Positions 27,001-39,377 of a stretch of DNA of 64,000 bases are shown one piece after another. Source of the stretch: Symsagittifera roscoffensis (Eukaryota; Xenacoelomorpha; Acoela; Convolutidae); contig NC_087067.1 of NCBI RefSeq assembly GCF_963678635.1, forward strand, positions 11,761,716 to 11,825,715, in the 5' to 3' direction. Below the pieces are notes generated by a model. It was given only the letters and a program-made list of their open reading frames with translations, made no database searches and was not told the DNA's origin. The position numbers were made by a program, and so were the translations under genes. Every line of letters begins with the position of its first letter. Position 1 is the first letter of the stretch.

Positions 27001-29759
27001 GTTACTTCTATTTATGTATGGATCAAAATTTTTCATTTTTTTAGAAATAATTTTAGTCGGGTTCTTTCAACTTCGTGTATTTGATAGACGCTTTCAATGC
27101 TTAGATTTCAAGATATCCCGTGTCTCTGATCCTTTTTTGCCATTTTTTCTGATCAAAAATAAAATCTGTTTATAATCTTTGTTTTTAAAGGTACGCTTGC
27201 TTAGAATAGATAATTCAACTAAGCCTTTTTCTTTGCAGAAGCTGCGTCTCTTTGATTAGGTTGATGTTATTTGGTCTGTGTTTGTTAACTACTGATTAAT
27301 TTCATCTCTCTGAGTTTTCACAAATTATTTCTGATAAATGAACACTTTTCTTTTGTTCAAAAAAAGCCTGTTTAAAATTGTCTTTTCAAAGAAGATTTGC
27401 TGAATTTTTTTTTTTTGCAAAACGACGCTTGTTTATTTTGATTGGTGTTGAGATTTAATCCGAATTTATATACGACTGATTTTATTTTTCAATAGTTTTG
27501 TTTTATGAATGCATCAAATTTTCATGTCTATTCTTTTATCTGATTTTAATCAGTTTGATTTCAATTTCATGATCTTGTTTGATGCTTTTTTATTTTTACT
27601 GCCTGATGTTATCCCGTGTTTCTGATCCATTATTTTATTTCTTTCTGATAAAAATAGAACCTGTTTATAATATTCATTGCACTAAGTAAACTTGCGAAGA
27701 ATATCTGAAACCTTACTTCGGTCTTTTTCTCCGCAGAATCTACGCTGTTTTGTTTCGTTCGATGATGAGATTTGGTTCGTGTTTCTGAACTATTGATTAA
27801 AGTTTTCACTCCGATAATTCAATTCTTTTTTAATGTGTGCATCAAAACTTCTCTTGTTTTTAAAGTGATTTTAGTCTGTTTGTTTCAACTTCGTGAATTT
27901 GATAGTTGCTTTTAATGATTACTTTTTAAATATATGCCGTGTTTCTGTTCCTTGTTTGAGTTTTTTGCTGATCAAAATTTAAATCTGTTTGTAATTTTTG
28001 TTTTAAAAAGTACGCTTGCTAAGAATAGCTGAAAATTTAACAAAGCCTTTTTCTTTGCAGAAGGCTTGCGAAGAATATCTGAAATCCTTTTTCTGTCTTT
28101 TTCTCCGCTGAATCTACGCCGTTTTGTTTTGTTCGATGATGAGATTTGGTCCGTTTTTCTGAACTATTGATTATAGTTTTCACTCCGATAATTCAATTCT
28201 TTTTTAATGTGTGCATCAAAATTTCTCTTGTGTTTTTAAAGTGATTTTAGTCTGTTTGTTTCAACTTCGTGAATTTGATAGATTTTTTTAATGATTTTTT
28301 TAAAAGATATGCCGTGTTTCTGATCCTTGTGATTTTCAAGTGATTTTAGTCTGTTTGTTTCAACTTCGTGAATTTGATAGATGTTTTTAATGATTACTTT
28401 TTAAAGATATGCCGTGTTTCTGATCCTTGTGATTTTCAAGTGATTTTAGTCTGTTTGTTTCAACTTCGTGAATTTGATAGATGCTTTTAATGATTACTTC
28501 TTAAAGATATGCCGTGTTCTTCGATAAACTTGCGAAGAATATCTGAAATACTTTTTCTGTCTTTTTCTCCGCAGAATCTACGCCGTTTTGTTTCGTTCGA
28601 TGATGAGATTTGGTTCGTGTTTCTGAACTATTGATTAAAGTTTTCACTCCGATAATTCAATTCTTTTTTAATGTGTGCATCAAAATTTCTCTTGTTTTTA
28701 AAGTGATTTTAGTCTGTTTGTTTCAACTTCGTGAATTTGATAGATGCTTTTAATGATTAATTTTTAAAGATATGCCGTGTTTCTGATCCCTGTTTGCGTT
28801 TTTTTGCTGGTCAAAAGTAAAATCTGTTTGTAATCTTTGTTTTTAAAAAGTACGCTTGCTAAGAATAGCTGAAAATTCAACAAAGCCATTTTCTTTGCAG
28901 TAGCTGCGTCTCTTTGATTAGGTTGATGTGATTTGGTCTGTGTTTGTTAACTACTGATTAATTTCATCTCTCTGAGTTTTCACAAATTATTTCTGATAAA
29001 TGAACACTTTTCTTTTGTTCAAAAAAAGTCTGTTTAAAATTGTCTTTTCAAAGAAAATTTGCTGAAATTTTTTTGCAAAAAGACGCTTGTTTATTTTGAT
29101 TGGTGTTGAGATTTAATCCGAATTTATATACGACTGATTTTATTTTTCAATAGTTTTGTTTTATGAATGCATCAAATTTTCATGACTATTCTTTTATCTG
29201 ATTTTAATCAGTTTGATTTCAATTTCATGATCTTGTTTGATGCTTTTTTATTTTTACTGCCTGATGTTATCCCGTGTTTCTGATCCATTTTTTTATTTCT
29301 TTCTGATAAAAATAGAACCTGTTCATAATATTCATTGCACTAAGTAAACTTGCGAAGAATATCTGAAACCTTACTACGGTCTTTTTCTCCGCAGAATCTA
29401 CGCCGTTTTGTTTCGTTCGATGATGAGATTTAATTCGTGTTTCTGAACTATTGATTAAAGTTTTCACTCCGATAATTCAATTCTTTTTTAATGTGTGCTT
29501 CAAAGTTTCTCTTGTTTTTAAAGTAATTTTAGTCTGTTTGTTTCAATATCGTGAATTTGATAGATGCTTTTAATGATTACTTTTTAAATATATGCCGTGT
29601 TTCTGATCCTTGTTTGAGTTTTTTGCTGATCAAAACTAAAATCTGTTTGTAGTTTTTGTTTTAAAAAGTACGCTTGCTAAGAATAGCTGAAAACTTAACA
29701 AAGCCTTTTTCTTTGCAGAAGGCTTGCGAAGAATATCTGAAATCCTTTTTCTGTCTTTT
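27001..29759. repeat. Satellite array: roughly 1.66 kb unit
   Basis: Sequence from about 27,240 recurs from about 28,890 (for example TGATTAATTTCATCTCTCTG near 27,293 and 28,956, and CTTTTTCTCCGCAGAATCTA near 27,723 and 29,382), a spacing of roughly 1,660 bp. Monomers are of a second group, with TTAATGATTACTTTTTAAAGATATGC in place of the left group's AATGCTTACTTTTTGAAGATATCC block. An internal ~100 bp mini-tandem is listed separately. Confidence 0.82.
28241..28520. repeat. Three-copy tandem of about 100 bp inside the satellite
   Basis: The phrase GTGATTTTAGTCTGTTTG starts at 28,241, 28,340 and 28,440. Each copy continues through TTTCAACTTCGTGAATTTGATAG, and the first two reach GATCCTTGTGATTTTCAA before restarting. 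The unit is about a third of a normal monomer, so this is a local slippage or exchange product nested in the larger array. A two-copy version is seen near 29,908-30,080 and its counterparts one and two higher-order units to the right. Confidence 0.85.
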
Positions 29760-32700
29760 TCTCCGCAGAATCTCTGCCGTTTTGTTTTGTTCGATGATGA
29801 GGTTTGGTCCGTGTTTCTGAACTATTGATTATAGTTTTCACTCCGATAATTCAGTTCTTTTTTAATGTGTGCATCAAAATTTCTCTTTTGTTTTTAAAGT
29901 GATGTTAGTCTGTTTGTTTCAACTTCGTGAATTTGATAGATGTTTTTAATGATTACTTTTTAAAGATATGCGTGTTTCTGATCCTTGTGATTTTCAAGTG
30001 ATTTTAGTCTGTTTGTTTCAACCTCGTGATTTTGATAGATGCTTTTAATGATTACTTTTTAAAGATATGCCGTGTTCTTCGATATACTTGCGAAGAATAT
30101 CTGAAATCCTTTTTCTGTCTTTCTCCTCAGAATCTACGCCGTTTTGTTTTGTTCGATGATGAGATTTGGTCCGTGTTTCTGAACTATTGATTATAGTTTT
30201 CACTCCGATAATTTAATTCTTTTTTAATGTGTGCATCAAAATTTCTCTTGGTTTTAAAGTGATTTTAGTCTGTTTGTTTCAACTTCGTGAATTTGATAGA
30301 TGCTTTTAATGATTACTTTTTAAAGATATGCCGTGTTTCTGATCCCTGTTTGCGTTTTTTTGCTGGTCAAAAGTAAAATCTGTTTGTAATCTTTGTTTTA
30401 AAAAGTACGATTGCTAAGAATAGCTGAAAATTCAACAAAGCCTTTTTCTTTGCAGAAGCTGCGCCTCTTTGGTTCGGTTCTTGATGTGATTTGGTCCGTT
30501 TTTGTTAACTACTAATTAATTTTATCTGGCTGAGTTTTCACAAATTGTTTTTGATAAATAAACACTTCTCTTTTGCTCAAAAAAGCCTGTTTAAAATTGT
30601 CTTTCCAAAGAAGATTTGCTGAAAATTTTTCTTTTTTGCAAAAAGACGCTTGTTTATTTTGGCTGGTGTCGAGACTTCATCCGATTTTATATAGGACTGA
30701 TTTTATTTTTCAATTGCTTTGTATTATGAAAGCAGCAATTTTTCATGACCATTCTTTTATCTGATTTTAATCAGTTTGATTTCAATTTCATGAATTTGTC
30801 TAATGCTTTTTAATTTTTACTGCCTGATGTTATCCCGTGTTTCTGATCCATTATTTTTTCTTCTTTCTGATAAAAATAGAACCTGTTTATAATATTCATT
30901 GCACTAAGTAAACTTGCGAAGAATATCTGAAGTCTTACTTCTGTCTTTTTCTCCGCAGAATCTACCCCGTTTTGTTTCGTTCGATGATGAGATTTGGTCC
31001 TGATTTCTGAACTATTGATTATAGTTTTCACTCCGATAATTCAATTCTTTTTTAATGTGTGAATCAAAATTTCTCTTGTTTTTAAAGTGATTTTAGTCTG
31101 TTTGTTTCAACTTCGTGAATTTGATAGATGCTTTTAATGATTACTTTTTGAAGATATGCCGTGTTTCTGATCCTTGTTTGCGTTTTTTTTTTGCTGGTCA
31201 AAAGTAAAATCTGTTTGTAATCTTTGTTTTAAAAAGTACGCTTGCTAAGAATAGCTGAAAATTCAACAAAGCCTTTTTCTTTGCAGAAGCTGCGCCTCTT
31301 CGGTTCGGTTCTTGATGTGTTTTGGTCCGTGTTTGTTAATTACTGATTATTTTTATCACTCCGATTTTTCACAAATTGTTTCTGATAATTGATCACTTTT
31401 CTTTTTGATCAAAAAAGCCTGTTTAAAACTGTCTTTTCACAGAAGGGTTGCGAATTGCTTAATCATACTTTTATGCAAGAAGACGCTGCTTTTTTTGGCT
31501 GGTATTGACAATTATTCCAATTTTCTCTGCGACCGAGTTTTTTATTATCAATAATTTTATTATATGAATGCATCATTTTTTTGGTGCCTTTTATTTAAAT
31601 CTGATTTTAATCAGCTTTTTCTCCGCAGAATCTCTGCCGTTTTGTTTTGTTCGATGATGAGGTTTGGTCCGTGTTTCTGAACTATTGATTATAGTTTTCA
31701 CTCCGATAATTCAGTTCTTTTTTAATGTGTGCATCAAAATTTCTCTTTTGTTTTTAAAGTGATGTTAGTCTGTTTGTTTCAACTTCGTGAATTTGATAGA
31801 TGTTTTTAATGATTACTTTTTAAAGATATGCGTGTTTCTGATCCTTGTGATTTTCAAGTGATTTTAGTCTGTTTGTTTCAACCTCGTGAATTTGATAGAT
31901 GCTTTTAATGATTACTTTTAAAGATATGCCGTGTTCTTCGATATACTTGCGAAGAATATCTGAAATCCTTTTTCTGTCTTTCTCCGCAGAATCTACGCCG
32001 TTTTGTTTTGTTCGATGATGAGATTTGGTCCTTGTTTCTGAACTATTGATTATAGTTTTCACTCCGATAATTCAATTCTTTTTTAATGTGTGCATCAAAA
32101 TTTCTCTTGGTTTTAAAGTGATTTTAGTCTGTTTGTTTCAACTTCGTGAATTTGATAGATGCTTTTAATGATTACTTTTTAAAGATATGCCGTGTTTCTG
32201 ATCCCTGTTTGCGTTTTTTTGCTGGTCAAAAGTAAAATCTGTTTGTAATCTTTGTTTTAAAAAGTACGATTGCTAAGAATAGCTGAAAATTCAACAAAGC
32301 CTTTTTCTTTGCAGAAGCTGCGCCTCTTTGGTTCGGTTCTTGATGTGATTTGGTCCGTTTTTGTTAACTACTAATTAATTTTATCTCGCTGAGTTTTCAC
32401 AAATTGTTTTTGATAAATAAACACTTCTCTTTTGCTCAAAAAAGCCTGTTTAAAATTGTCTTTCCAAAGAAGATTTGCTGAAAATTTTTCTTTTTTGCAA
32501 AAAGACGCTTGTTTATTTTGGCTGGTGTCGAGACTTCATCCGATTTTATATAGGACTGATTTTATTTTTCAATTGCTTTGTATTATGAAAGCAGCAATTT
32601 TTCATGACCATTCTTTTATCTGATTTTAATCAGTTTGATTTCAATTTCATGAATTTGTCTAATGCTTTTTAATTTTTACTGCCTGATGTTATCCCGTGTT

Positions 32701-35338
32701 TCTGATCCATTATTTTTTTTTCTTTCTGATAAAAATAGAACCTGTTTATAATATTCATTGCACTAAGTAAACTTGCGAAGAATATCTGAAGTCTTACTTC
32801 TGTCTTTTTCTCCGCAGAATCTACCCCGTTTTGTTTCGTTCGATGATGAGATTTGGTCCTGATTTCTGAACTATTGATTATAGTTTTCACTCCGATAATT
32901 CAATTATTTTTTAATGTGTGAATCAAAATTTCTCTTGTTTTTAAAGTGATTTTAGTCTGTTTGTTTCAACTTCGTGAATTTGATAGATGGTTTTAATGAT
33001 TACTTTTTGAAGATATGCCGTGTTTCTGATCCTTGTTTGCGTTTTTTTTTTGCTGGTCAAAAGTAAAATCTGTTTGTCATCTTTGTTTTAAAAAGTACGC
33101 TTGCTAAGAATAGCTGAAAATTCAACAAAGCCTTTTTCTTTGCAGAAGCTGCGCCTCTTCGGTTCGGTTCTTGATGTGTTTTGGTCCGTGTTTGTTAATT
33201 ACTGATTATTTTTATCACTCCGATTTTTCACAAATTGTTTCTGATAATTGATCACTTTTCTTTTTGATCAAAAAAGCCTGTTTAAAACTGTCTTTTCACA
33301 GAAGGGTTGCGAATTGCTTAATCATACTTTTATGCAAGAAGACGCTGCTTTTTTTTGGCTGGTATTGACAATTATTCCAATTTTCTCTGCGACCGAGTTT
33401 TTTATTATCAATAATTTTATTATATGAATGCATCATTTTTTTTGGTGCCTTGTATTTAAATCTGATTTTAATCAGCTTTTTCTCCGCAGAATCTCTGCCG
33501 TTTTGTTTTGTTCGATGATGAGGTTTGGTCCGTGTTTCTGAACTATTGATTATAGTTTTCACTCCGATAATTCAGTTCTTTTTTAATGTGTGCATCAAAA
33601 TTTCTCTTTTGTTTTTAAAGTGATGTTAGTCTGTTTGTTTCAACTTCGTGAATTTGATAGATGTTTTTAATGATTACTTTTTAAAGATATGCGTGTTTCT
33701 GATCCTTGTGATTTTCAAGTGATTTTAGTCTGTTTGTTTCAACCTCGTGAATTTGATAGATGCTTTTAATGATTACTTTTTAAAGATATGCCGTGTTCTT
33801 CGATATACTTGCGAAGAAGATCTGAAATCCTTTTTCTGTCTTTCTCCGCAGAATCTACGCCGTTTTGTTTTTTTCGATGATGAGATTTGGTCCGTGTTTC
33901 TGAACTATTGATTATAGTTTTCACTCCGATAATTCAATTCTTTTTTAATGTGTGCATCAAAATTTCTCTTGGTTTTAAAGTGATTTTAGTCTGTTTGTTT
34001 CAACTTCGTGAATTTGATAGATGCTTTTAATGATTACTTTTTAAAGATATGCCGTGTTTCTGATCCCTGTTTGCGTTTTTTTGCTGGTCAAAAGTAAAAT
34101 CTGTTTGTAATCTTTGTTTTAAAAAGTACGATTGCTAAGAATAGCTAAAAATTCAACAAAGCCTTTTTCTTTGCAGAAGCTGCGCCTCTTTGGTTCGGTT
34201 CTTGATGTGATTTGGTCCGTTTTTGTTAACTACTAATTAATTTTATCTCGCTGAGTTTTCACAAATTGTTTTTGATAAATAAACACTTCTCTTTTGCTCA
34301 AAAAAGACTGTTTAAAATTGTCTTTCCAAAGAAGATTTGCTGAAAATTTTTCTTTTTTGCAAAAAGACGCTTGTTTATTTTGGCTGGTGTCGAGACTTCA
34401 TCCGATTTTATATAGGACTGATTTTATTTTTCAATTGCTTTGTATTATGAAAGCAGCAATTTTTCATGACCATTCTTTTATCTGATTTTAATCAGTTTGA
34501 TTTCAATTTCATGAATTTGTCTAATGCTTTTTAATTTTTACTGCCTGATGGTATCCCGTGTTTCTGATCCATTATTTTTTTTTCTTTCTGATAAAAATAG
34601 AACCTGTTTATAATATTCATTGCACTAAGTAAACTTGCGAAGAATATCTGAAGTCTTACTTCTGTCTTTTTCTCCGCAGAATCTACCCCGTTTTGTTTCG
34701 TTCGATGATGAGATTTGGTCCTGATTTCTGAACTATTGATTATAGTTTTCACTCCGATAATTCAATTCTTTTTTAATGTGTGAATCAAAATTTCTCTTGT
34801 TTTTAAAGTGATTTTAGTCTGTTTGTTTCAACTTCGTGAATTTGATAGATGGTTTTAATGATTACTTTTTGAAGATATGCCGTGTTTCTGATCCTTGTTT
34901 GCGTTTTTTTTTGCTGGTCAAAAGTAAAATCTGTTTGTAATCTTTGTTTTAAAAAGTACGCTTGCTAAGAATAGCTGAAAATTCAACAAAGCCTTTTTCT
35001 TTGCAGAAGCTGCGCCTCTTCGGTTCGGTTCTTGATGTGTTTTGGTCCTTGTTTGTTAATTACTGATTATTTTTATCACTCCGATTTTTCACAAATTGTT
35101 TCTGATAATTGATCACTTTTCTTTTTGATCAAAAAAGCCTGTTTAAAACTGTCTTTTCACAGAAGGGTTGCGAATTGCTTAATCATACTTTTATGCAAGA
35201 AGACGCTGCTTTTTTTTGGCTGGTATTGACAATTATTCCAATTTTCTCTGCGACCGAGTTTTTTATTATCAATAATTTTATTATATGAATGCATCATTTT
35301 TTTTGGTGCCTTTTATTTAAATCTGATTTTAATCAGCT
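29760..35338. repeat. Satellite array: 1.86 kb higher-order repeat in three near-identical copies
   Basis: CTCCGCAGAATCTCTGCCG occurs at 29,761, 31,621 and 33,482, giving periods of 1,860 and 1,861 bp. All internal landmarks repeat at the same spacing, with only scattered single-base changes and homopolymer-length differences. Each copy ends in GATTTTAATCAGCTTTTTC. In the first two, this runs straight into TCCGCAG of the next copy; the third instead leads into different sequence (TTCAGTTTCATGAATTTG). The junction sits on a shared CTTTTTC, consistent with unequal exchange at a short match. This looks like the youngest amplification in the array. Confidence 0.93.
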
Positions 35339-38300
35339 TTTTCAGTTTCATGAATTTGTTTGATGCTTTTTAATTCCAACTTCTTGATTATATCCGTGTT
35401 TCTGATCCATGATTCCAATTCTTTCTGATCAAAGTAGAACCTGTTTATAGTCTTCATGTTAACAAGTAAACTTATTAAGAATATCTGAAACCTTAATATT
35501 TCTGCGCAGAATTTACGCCCCTTTGATTCGTTTGGCGATGAGATTTGGTCCGTGTTTCTGAAATTTGATAATTGTTTTCATCTGATTTTTCTGTCTTTTT
35601 CTCCGCAGAATCTACGCCGTTTTGTTTTGTTCGATGATGAGATTTGGTCCGTGTTTCTGAACTATTGATTATAGTTTTCACTCCGATAATTCAATTCTTT
35701 TTTAATGTGTGCATCAAAATTTCTCTTGTTTTTAAAGTGATTTTAATCTGTTTGTTTCAACTTCGTGAATTTGATAGATGCTTTTAATGATCACTGTTTA
35801 GAGATATAGCGTGGCTGATCCTTGATTGTGTTTTTTTGCTAGTCAACAGAGTTTATCTTTTTAATCTTAGTTTTAAACTGTACGCTTGCTAAGAATAGCT
35901 GAAACTTCAAATTTACCTTTTTTGCAGAAGCTGAGCCTCTTTGGTTTGGTTGATGGCGTAATTTGGTACGTGTTTTTGAGTATCGTTTTGTTTTGTTAAT
36001 CTGAGTTATCACAAATTGTTTCTGATAAATGATCTGTTTTCTTTTTGATCAAAAAAGCCAGTTTTAAATTATCTTTTCAAAAAAGAATCCTGAAATGCTT
36101 AATCCTTCTTTTTTGCAAAAAGACGCTTGTTTATTTTGGGGCTGGTGTTGAGATTAAGTCCGATTTTATTTACGACTGATTTTATTTTTCAATTGCTTTG
36201 TTTTATGAATGCATCAGGTTTTCATGACTATTCTTTTAACTGATTTTAATCAGTTTGATTTCAATTTCATGAATTTGTTTATTGCTTTTTAATTTTTACT
36301 GCCTTATGTTATCCCGTGTTTCTGTTGCATTATTTGATTTCTTTCTGATAAAAAATAGAACCTATTTAAAATATTCATTGCACTAAGTAAACTTGCGAAG
36401 AGTATCTGAAATCTTACTTCTGTCTTTTTCTCCGCAGAATCTACGCCGTTTTGTTTTGTTCGATGATGAGATTTGGTCCGTGTTTCTGAACTATTGATTA
36501 TAGTTTTCACTCCGATAATTCAATCCTTTTTTAATGTGTGCATCAAAATTTCTCTTTTGTTTTTAAAGTGATTTAAGTCTGTTTGTTTCATATTCGTGAA
36601 TTTGATAGATGTGTTTAATGATTACTTTTTAAAGATATGCCGTGTTTCTGATCCTTGTTCGCGTTTTTTTTGCAGCTCAAAAGTAAAATCTGTTTTTAAT
36701 CTTTGTTTTAAAAAGTAAGCTTGCTAAGAATAGCTGAAAATTCAACAAAGCCTTTTTCTTTGCACAAGCTGCGCCTCTTTGGTTCGGTTCTTGATGTGAT
36801 TTGGTCCGTGTTTGTTAACTACTGATTTTTTTATCATTGAAGTTTCACAAATTGTTTCTGATAATTGATCACTTTTCTTTTTGATCAAAAAAGCCTTTTT
36901 AAAACTGTATTTTCACAGAAGAATTGCTAATTGCTTAATCATACTTTTATGCAAGAAGTCGCTGCTTTTTGTGGCTGGTATTGACAATTATTCCAATTTT
37001 CTCTGCGACTGAGTTTTTTATTATCAATTATTTTATTATATGAATGCATCATTTTTTTGGTGACCATTTTTTAAATCTGATTCAAATCAGCTTTATTTAA
37101 ATTTCATGAATTTGTTTGATGCTTTATAACTCCAACTTCTTGATTATATCCCGTGTTTCTGATCCATGATTCCAATTCTTTCTGATCAAAGCAGAACCTG
37201 TTTATAATCTTAATTTTAACAAGTAAATTTTCTAAGAATATCTGAAAACCTTACTATTTCTGCGCAGAATTTACGCCCCTTTGATTCGGTTGGTGATGAG
37301 ATTTGGTCCGTGTTTCTGAATTTTGATAATTGTTTTCAATCTGATAATTCAGTTCATTTTATGTGTGCATCAATACTTCTGTTATTTTAAAATGATTTCA
37401 GTCTGTTTGTTTCAAGTTCGTGAATTTGATAGATGCTTTTAATGATTACTGTTTAAAGATATACCGTGTTTCTGCTCCTTGATTGTGTTTTTTTGCTAGT
37501 CAACATAAATTATGTTTTTAATTTTAGTTTTAAAATGTACGCTTGCTAAGAATAGCTGAAACTTCAAATTTGCCTTTTTTGCAGAAGCTGAGCTTCTTTG
37601 GTTTGGTTGATGGCGTAATTTGGTCCGCGTTTGTTAACTACTGTTTTTTTTGTTAATCTGAGGTATCACAAATTGTTTCTGTTAAATGAGCTGTTTTCTT
37701 TTTGATCAAAAAGGCCTGTTTTAAATTCTCTTTTCAAAAAAGAATCCTGAAATGCTTCATCTGTTTTTGCAAAAAGACGCTTGTTTATTTTGGGGCTGGT
37801 GCTGAGATTTAATCCGATTTTATATACGACTGATTTTATTTTCTCAATTGCTTTGTTTCATGAATGCATCAATTTTTGATGACTATTCTTTTATCTGATC
37901 TTAATCAGTTTAATTTCAATTTAATGAATTTGTTTAATGCTTTTTAATTTTTACTGCCTGATGTTATCCCGTGTTTCTGATGCATTATTTTATTTCTTTC
38001 TGATAAAATTATCACCTGTTTATAATATTCATTGCATTAAGTAAACTTGCGAAGAATATCTGAAATCTTACTTCTGTCTTTTTCTCCGCAGAATCTACGC
38101 TGTTTTGTTTCGTTCGATGATGAGATTTGGGCCGTGTTTGTGAATTTTGATAATTGTTTTCAATCTGATAATTCAGTTCTTTTTATGTGTGCATCAATAC
38201 TTCTGTTGCGTTTTTTTAAATGATTTTAGTCTGTTTGTTTCAACTTCTTGAATTTGATAGATGCTTTTAATGATTACTGTTTAAAGATATACCGTGTTTC

Positions 38301-38840
38301 TGATCCTTGATTGTGTTTTTTTTGCTAGTCAACAGAAATTATGTTTTTAATCTTAGTTTTAAAATGTACGCTTGCTAAGAATAGCTGAAACTTGAAATTT
38401 GCCTTTTTTGCAGAAGCTGAGCCTCTTTGGTTTGGTTGATGGCTTAACTTGGTCCGTGTTTGTTAAGCACTGTTTTTTTTTGTTAATCTGAGGTATCACA
38501 AATTGTTTCTGATAAATGATCTGTTTTCTTTTTGATCAAAAAAAAGCCTGTTTTAAATTATCTTTTCAAAAAAGAATCCTGAAATGCTTAATCCTTCTTT
38601 TTTGCAAAAAGACGCTTGTTTATTTTGGGGCTGGTGTTGAGAGTTATTCACTTTCGTCACTATTTTTATCTGATTTTAATCAGATTGATTTCAATTTCGT
38701 GAATTTGTTTGACGCCCTTCATGCTTACTTGAGAATATCCCCTGTTTCTTGCTCCTTGATTACCTTTATTTCTGATTAAAAATTAAACATGTTTTTAGTT
38801 TTTATTTTTAAAAGTGCACTGTCTTAGAATAGTTAAATCA
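35339..38840. repeat. Satellite array: right-hand edge
   Basis: Monomers of the second group continue with more divergence. Blocks near 35,341 and 37,095 (CATGAATTTGTTTGATGC) and near 36,300 and 37,960 (TGTTATCCCGTGTTTCTG) show a loose period of about 1.66-1.75 kb. The last clear monomer pieces are GTGAATTTGTTTGACGCC near 38,699 and GATTACCTTTATTTCTGATT near 38,757. After about 38,840 the sequence becomes unique. The decay of order towards the boundary is typical of satellite edges. Confidence 0.85.
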
Positions 38841-39007
38841 TTTTGATATAAATTAAGAAAAAAAACTAATTATCTGGTTTTTTTTCACAAAATTTATGTA
38901 GTGTTATGCATTTTCCTTATTTTTTTCATGTGTTATCAAACCTAAAATAAGCAAATGTTTTATGCGCCGTGATAGTTATAATTGGATAATAAATGTTTCC
39001 CTTCAAT
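38841..39007. other. Unique AT-rich DNA between array and fold-back
   Basis: Short AT-rich stretch just outside the satellite. It is read as part of the TM9SF3 intron. No exon or conserved element is seen. Confidence 0.6.
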
Positions 39008-39377
39008 ATCCCTTCATTACGATGCAATCCAAATAACTGATGATATATTTTACTTCTCCGATTGATTCTATAAATGCAAAGACTAATTTTGTTTTAACAT
39101 GCTTAACCAGAATATCTTATTTAAATTCACGAAAAACTTACGGATTCCAAGCTGCTGGTCTAAAGTTTAAGTGAAGGGACAAGATGACGTATGATTGAAG
39201 TTTTACTTAGAATAAATTAGACCAGCAGTTTGAAATCATTGTTTTTGTGAAGTTAAATATGATTGTTTTTTTTTTAGTTATTAAGCATGTTGAAACAAAA
39301 CTAGTCTTCTTTTTGCAGAATCAATCGGATTTGAAAAGATATCATCAACTAATAAGATTGCATCGTAGTGAAGGGAT
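39008..39377. repeat. Fold-back element of about 370 bp with arms of about 165 bp
   Basis: The left arm (about 39,008-39,170) and the right arm (about 39,205-39,377) are reverse complements with moderate divergence. Matching landmarks from outside in: ATCCCTTCATTACGATGCAAT with the complement of ATTGCATCGTAGTGAAGGGAT; CCGATTGATTCT with AGAATCAATCGG; AACATGCTTAA with TTATTAAGCATGTT; and GCTGCTGGTCTAA with TTAGACCAGCAG. The loop is about 35 bp. It may be a palindromic transposon remnant or an inverted duplication; in the nascent TM9SF3 transcript it would fold into a long hairpin. Small open frames across it are incidental. Confidence 0.8.

Noticed and set aside
30573-34485. Three nearly identical 63-codon plus-strand frames at 30,573, 32,432 and 34,294
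   Set aside because: They are spaced exactly by the 1.86 kb satellite unit and have no counterpart as an intact frame in the more diverged units.
1-36510. Recurrent minus-strand open frames of 60-130 codons in the satellite, with the shared phrase SETRTKSHHQ
   Set aside because: They follow from the A-rich minus strand having few stops. Monomer lengths (about 316, 289, 261, 211, 300) do not keep one frame, and start and stop points shift with each indel. Similarity among them is DNA similarity of recent copies.
1-38840. CRISPR-like regular repetition
   Set aside because: Repeats are contiguous 210-320 bp monomers without unique spacers, in animal DNA.
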